A DNA stretch of 32,455 nt from Zoopage sp. CT-All (lineage: Eukaryota; Zoopagomycota; Zoopagomycetes; Zoopagales; Zoopagaceae): positions 1-32,455 of the forward strand of contig QZWS01000059.1 in the NCBI GenBank assembly GCA_004114245.1, given 5' to 3'. A program made the position numbers and the translations under genes. Position 1 is the first letter of the stretch. Each line of letters starts with the position of its first letter. The notes beneath the pieces were generated by a model, which was given only the letters and a program-made list of their open reading frames with translations, was not told the origin of the DNA and did no database searches. Of the stretch, positions 27,863 to 32,455 are shown piece after piece.

Positions 27863-29885
27863 TCAGCGTCGAAAGGCGAGCATGGATTTTTTCAGCGACG
27901 ACAACTTTTTTGTTCCATGCCTACTTGCTGCATTTGTCGCGCCTGCTGTCGGCCTGCTAGGCTTGGGAACCAGCGTTTTCTTCCCACTGAGGATGGATAG
28001 AACATCCGTTGGCGAGTTCAATCTCCGTGACTGTGGCTCGGTCCTTGTCCGCTTGCGTGTGGTTGAGTTCCTGAAACGCGCCGTGGTGCCATCCATGGTT
28101 CCATGGACATTGAATTCAGCGTCGCTGGCTTGATCGGCATACGATTCGTCAGACTCATCGTCATACGCGGACATCTGATCGGTGCCAGCATCCAGATCGT
28201 TCTCCATTTTTATCCGAAGTTTGATAGAAGGAGTCGCTGAATTGGTCACATTAGACTCGGGCGCTGCCGTTAGCTCGCTGAGTATGCTGATTTTCTCACT
28301 AAATTCGGGCATATGATTTCCTTGTCGGGCAAGATACTTGGTGGTTGCTGTCGAGAGGGAAAGAAGAAAGCCCTCCGGGCTCCCAAGCCAGCTAGGAGTA
28401 ATGATTGTTGTCTTGGGTGATTTTGGTCTGGGCTGAAGCTTCAGACGCTGTGACAAATACGCGTTCAGTTGGATGACACCCAGAATTTCGGTGGGATGAA
28501 GGAAGGCTTCGATCTCAGACATTTTGTCCCGGTAATGGCGCGCAGTTAGCCAACACAGCTCATCGTGCATGGGAAATAGGAACGCTTTGGGTGTCGCGAT
28601 GCGGTTCTCGAGCTGCGTGATCGTCAGTTGTAGCGGAAGCGCGTACGGCTGTAGAAAGTTGCCGCCAATTACCATGGAATCTTCCGTTGTATGCACAGCA
28701 TGAATCCAGCCAGTTGGAATAAGCCTGAGAGCATGCGTCAATGTAGAATAGGCGGGATGCGAGCCTACAAAGTCTGACCGGAACGGATCTCTACAACATG
28801 GCAAGGCCCGGCGATATCTGGCAAAAAAACATTAGACTGATCTGGATCCTTGCACCACTTTTCAAAAACGACAAGGTTATCGCTGGTGGGTGGAATGAAC
28901 ATGAACGTTTTTTGACCGGAGAGTACGTGGTAGAAAACCGACGTTCCTGCGAAATCGACATGACTATCTACCGTAAGCACGGAGAGACATGTACAGATGC
29001 GACTTACAAGTCGGTGTAAGCGCCTTCGACACCCATTAAGCAGTATAATTTCACGCGCGGGTAGTTGCCAGAAGCAAGACGGTCCGAGGGCCATACTCGG
29101 TCGACAAGGTCAAGTTCCCTATAAATCATCGCATAAGCATCGCCGCCAGCTTGTACCGTGAGTGCAAACCGAACAATGCGGGGCCGCTTTATCGAGTGGC
29201 CAAGTTTAGTGTTAGATATCTCAAGGCTAATAACGTTCAAGACACGATCGCGAGGGGTGCAGGCGTAATATTCAGCCCAATCCGAAGTCGTCCACCCAAC
29301 AACCTGTGTCTGTGTTCGAACATCTTCCGTAGCATTAGTACAGTGTACAGATAACGTGGCCACACTACCCATGACTTCAATGGGGCTCTCTGGGCCAACC
29401 AAGGTAGCAACATGTGCAGGTGTCAAATCCGGCGACGGCATGTCCATATCCAGTCCCTCTGCGTTGTCCACGAGAACTGGCTCGTGGAATCCAGCGTTTC
29501 GAATCCACTCCAATGTCAATTCAGCGCCATGGACACGGGGAAATGAGTCTGCATCGGGCACAAGCGCGTGGAACTGCGCAAGTCGATGCACGATGTCTAT
29601 CCGCTTGTAGTCATGGAAAAGCTCATCCATAGCGCTCCGCGCCTTCCGCGATGCTTTCCGTTTTACTATCAATGAATTAAGAATTGGAGGGTGTGATTTG
29701 TTCAAGTTACGAGAGGAGGGTCCATGGACCGGCTCGCAGGCAGAGCAATACCACTTGTCAAAAACATCAACATCGGCAACGTGCACGCAGCTAGCATGAA
29801 ACCAAATATCGCAGTGGTCGCACTGCAGCCAAGCGGTACCGCGGGGAACGTCTTCATCACAGGACGGGCAGGTCTCATCGGACAT
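27863..29885 (-). CDS. PHD-JmjC histone lysine demethylase, JHD1/KDM2-7 type
   Basis: An Fe(II)/2-oxoglutarate dioxygenase predicted to demethylate histone H3 lysines in chromatin. Exons 29885-29170, 29118-29008, 28963-28769 and 28724-27863 join in phase to 627 residues; introns are 51, 44 and 44 nt. The N-terminus is a C4HC3 PHD finger with C6, C9, C22, C25, H30, C33, C47 and C50 and aromatic W45. The JmjC part has VGWTTSDWAEYY, RVLNVISLEIS, DRVWPSD, YCLMGVEGAYTDFHVDF (iron ligands H and D), SGQKTFMFIPPT, GQTLLIPTGWIHAVHT (third iron ligand H) and IGGNFLQP. Splicing the two downstream introns restores TDFHVDF and TLLIPTGWIHAV. The first intron is in frame without stops and is inferred from the family pattern PRIVRELDLVDRVWP. 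The roughly 250-residue C-terminal tail has an acidic stretch and a basic end. JHD1 relatives act on H3K36me; substrate here is inferred. Confidence 0.92.
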
Positions 29886-30192
29886 GTTGGGTTGCGGTGG
29901 TTGTTTACCGTATTTTGGTTCCCAGTCTGAACGATATGCTCCACCGCTGCCGTCTGCACTCGTGCAACTGCTCAGTCAATCTGTTTCAAATGTTGATGCT
30001 TCGGAATAGCTCTCATCTTCCAATTTGCCATTTGAAATGATGTAGGCAGTGACACGAGTATATGCTGGAGAATAGTATATCAATCCTGATCAAATATGTC
30101 CACGTTACATTATAAACACAACTCGAATTGCTCCTGAAGGATGGCTGCTACGCTCACTCATTCGTCCAGAGTAATGTACAATTAGGTCTGCT
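29886..30192 (-). other. Promoter region of the PHD-JmjC gene
   Basis: This gap lies between the end of the forkhead gene and the start of the demethylase gene, both on the minus strand. It is moderately AT-rich around 30000-30130. No gene or clear core-promoter motif is seen. Confidence 0.35.
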
Positions 30193-31528
30193 TCATTTCT
30201 GTGTCGCGGGTGGCCGACTTGGTGGTCGCCTTTTCTTCTTCCAAACACCTAGGCAGACGTAGGTATCCTCAAAGTAAAACGTGTGAGCACTCACCATCAA
30301 CAAACCTCCCAGGGTCATTCAGAGCAATCATCCACAGTCCACCACGGTTTGCGCTCGTCGTCGGCTGAGTAGGGTCGACGTCGCGTGCCACCTTGACAAA
30401 CGACGTGTTGAGACTCAGATTATGCCGCACCGAGTTCTGCCAGCCCGAGGCACAAGTGCGGTAGTAGGGATGATTTGCCAGGATGTACTCATAGATGGCG
30501 TTGAGGCTGATCTTGTGTTCGGGCACAGAATGGATGGCTTGAGCTATGAGGGATGCATACGAATATGTTGGTTTATCCGTGGCTGCGTACGGGCCCTCGA
30601 GAGGCGGTGTGTGAACGTAGACCTCGCCAAGCTTGAGGGTAGCGTCGGGTTCATTGACGGACCGCTTGCCAGCATTGTTGGCATCGTCGTCCGTCTCGAG
30701 CTTTGGTGTCGCGTCGCCAGTATCCCCAAACGTCGACTCTCGACGTGAAGTACTTGGCATGCTATCCTCTGTTCCTGCGGTCTTTCTCCGACGTTTCGCA
30801 GAAAAGGCATTCCCGCGATTCATAAATGAGTCGTCATCCACGTCGACGAGATGCCTTCCTAGTGCTCTGCGCGACGGTGTTTCCTCCTGTGGCGGAAAAA
30901 TATGCTGATATCCCGTGGACATGGTACCCATCGGCATAAATGAGCTGCAGCTTGAGGGTGGCGCATCCACGGTGGGCAGAATAAAGGAGAACGTGCACTC
31001 GCCGATATTTATCTCAGATCTAGATAGCACCAACCACGCCGTGTTAGCGATGAGATATGCATGATGAATGGTACGCTTTACCCACTGATGAGACCAACAC
31101 TGTCGCCTTTGGGCACAAATACGCCATCGACCATGGCTCCATTCTTGCCATACAGCGTCATCTGGAACCCACCCGCGGAAAACTCATAGTATATTCGTGC
31201 GTGACGCCGCGATATTGCACGATCCTCGCCAAGATGCACCTCAAGCTCTGTAAGCAAGCAGCGAGCACCGAACGCGTCAATAACACCAGCGAATTCAGTA
31301 CTTACCATCGTCCTCATCCATACGCCGCCCAAGCATAATCTGCAGCTGACTCATGTAGTACTTTATCGTGGGGCCTTGAAGCTTGGCATAAGCGAGGACG
31401 GGGGCGACCGAATATACACTATTTGCGGCGGATGAGGGCTGAGTCGAGGCGACACGGCGGACAGCCAGGACCGCGGTGGCATTGTCTGGCGTCGTTGATG
31501 CTCGCCTCCGGGACCTGCGCGACGCCAT
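30193..31528 (-). CDS. FHA-forkhead transcription factor (Fkh-like)
   Basis: A nuclear DNA-binding factor with an FHA phosphopeptide-binding domain followed by a forkhead domain, the arrangement of yeast Fkh1/Fkh2 and animal FOXK. Exons 31528-31306, 31247-31082, 31019-30295 and 30248-30193 join in phase to 389 residues; introns are 58, 62 and 46 nt, the second with a CGCTAACAC branch site. The FHA domain (about 45-145) shows YAKLQG, ILGRR-like IMLGRRMDED, the core SRRHARIYYE and NGAMVDGV, ending ISGSEINIGECTFSFILP. The forkhead (about 280-370) shows KPTYSYASLIAQAI, HKISLNAIYEYI, GWQNSVRHNLSLNTSFVKV and RGGLWMI. The last short exon adds a basic Pro-rich tail (VWKKKRRPPSRPPATQK). I chose the ATG at 31528; the longer open frame upstream begins with GTG. 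In Fkh1/2 such factors drive cell-cycle genes; that role is inferred. Confidence 0.9.
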
Positions 31529-31743
31529 GGGGGTGGGAGACTGCGAGAAGGAGCGTGCGTGTCCGCCGAGATTGCGGGCGAGATGTGCGTTTAATTGATG
31601 ATTGTTCCCGCGGGAAGCCACTGACCGCGTGGCAAACCAGAACCATCACCTTAAAATAGCAAATACTTGCATTCAACGACAAAAGGTTAATTCTGACGGC
31701 AGCGTTTTAGGCCTCCGTTGCTGCACCGCAGCCATGCACCCCA

Positions 31744-32455
31744 CTAGGCGGCTGTACCTTCGGGTGCTGGAGTGCCAATCACTGACCGTCTGGTCATGTG
31801 GCTATAAGCTCGGCCCTTGCGATCGCGCTGGTAGTACTCTGCTAGCACCTTTTGCGGAATGCGATTGAGCAGCTCCTTGGGAAAGATGCGGAGAAGTGAC
31901 CAGGCGAGATCAAGCGACTCAAAGATGGTGCGAGCCTCGTAGTTGCCTTGGGAGATGAAGGAGCGCTCAAACTTTTCGAGGAACTCCAGACTGAGCTTGT
32001 CTTCCTGGTTGAGGGCCTCCTCGCCGACCACAGCCTTCATGGCGGCTGCATCACGGCCGATGGCGTACTTGGCGTACAGCTGGTTGGACACGTCGCCGTG
32101 ATCCTTGCGTGTCATGCCTTCGCCGATGGCAGACTTCATCAGACGCGAGAGCGACGGGAGCACATTGATCGGCGGGTAAATCTGCCTGTTGTGTAGCTGG
32201 CGGTCGACGTAGATCTGGCCCTCGGTAATGTACCCGGTGAGATCGGGAATTGGATGGGTAATGTCGTCGTTTGGCATGGTGAGAATCGGGATTTGCGTGA
32301 TGGATCCGTTGCGCCCGTCGACACGACCGGCACGCTCGTAGATGGTCGACAGATCGGTGTACATGTAGCCGGGATAGCCACGCCGTCCAGGCACCTCCTC
32401 GCGGGCAGCAGAGACCTCGCGCAGCGCATCGGCATACGAGGACATATCGGTGAGG
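31744..32455 (-). CDS. VMA2: V-type ATPase subunit B, C-terminal half (runs off the window)
   Basis: A non-catalytic nucleotide-binding subunit of the V1 sector of the proton pump that acidifies vacuoles and endosomes. The minus-strand frame is open through the right edge of the window, so about 237 C-terminal codons are present of an expected 500 or so. The sequence is highly conserved: [108 protein letters not shown] and [31 protein letters not shown]. No break is seen, and the stop at 31744 gives a C-terminal tail of normal length. It is in tandem with the forkhead gene downstream, 215 bases away. Confidence 0.97.
   Translation of the reverse strand, partial: LTDMSSYADALREVSAAREEVPGRRGYPGYMYTDLSTIYERAGRVDGRNGSITQIPILTMPNDDITHPIPDLTGYITEGQIYVDRQLHNRQIYPPINVLPSLSRLMKSAIGEGMTRKDHGDVSNQLYAKYAIGRDAAAMKAVVGEEALNQEDKLSLEFLEKFERSFISQGNYEARTIFESLDLAWSLLRIFPKELLNRIPQKVLAEYYQRDRKGRAYSHMTRRSVIGTPAPEGTAA

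Overview
This window reads as nuclear DNA of a fungus. Most genes are split by very short introns (about 40-62 nt) with GT...AG ends, and several carry yeast/fungal-type branch sites (TGCTAAC, GCTGAC). The gene set is eukaryotic and fungal in flavour: eL18, NASP/Hif1, UPF2, a JHD1-type demethylase, a forkhead factor with an FHA domain, V-ATPase subunit B and an Mrx8-type mitochondrial GTPase. I cannot place it to phylum. A ClpX that keeps its ClpP-docking tripeptide argues against a Saccharomyces-like yeast. Genes are dense, on both strands, and fairly GC-rich. They are separated by a few AT-rich islands with no CpG at all.

Layout, left to right. 1-586 is an AT-rich, CpG-poor flank with one copy of a dispersed repeat. 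Then come a small secreted orphan protein (587-1123), about 1 kb with no recognised gene, ribosomal protein eL18 (2137-2694), an orphan membrane protein (3025-4428), a tandem CCCH zinc-finger protein (minus, 4817-5809) and a 1-kb CpG-free island with a second copy of the repeat (6089-7091). Next are the histone chaperone NASP (7092-8457), a HAM1-like protein (minus, 8521-10889) and ZNHIT2 (minus, 11056-12535). ZNHIT2 is divergent from mitochondrial ClpX (12550-14566). Then come UPF2 (14846-18712) and a mitochondrial EngB/Mrx8 GTPase (minus, 18898-20047).

The right half holds a tRNA-dependent cyclodipeptide synthase (20813-21619), tRNA-Gly(GCC) (minus, 22104-22174), the mitoribosome assembly factor Rsm22/METTL17 (22467-24254), aspartate aminotransferase (24536-25780), a two-RRM RNA-binding protein (25874-27643), a PHD-JmjC demethylase (minus, 27863-29885), an FHA-forkhead factor (minus, 30193-31528) and the C-terminal half of V-ATPase subunit B (minus, 31744 to the window edge).

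Most genes are unrelated housekeeping genes and not a pathway. Three (ClpX, EngB/Mrx8, Rsm22) act in mitochondrial proteostasis or translation. The standout is the cyclodipeptide synthase. This family is mostly bacterial, makes diketopiperazine scaffolds from aminoacyl-tRNAs, and here carries all the signature residues of the XYP subfamily at the expected spacing. No tailoring enzyme lies next to it.

Exon structures were worked out by eye from splice signals, reading-frame phase and remembered family sequences. Nothing was checked against a transcriptome or database.
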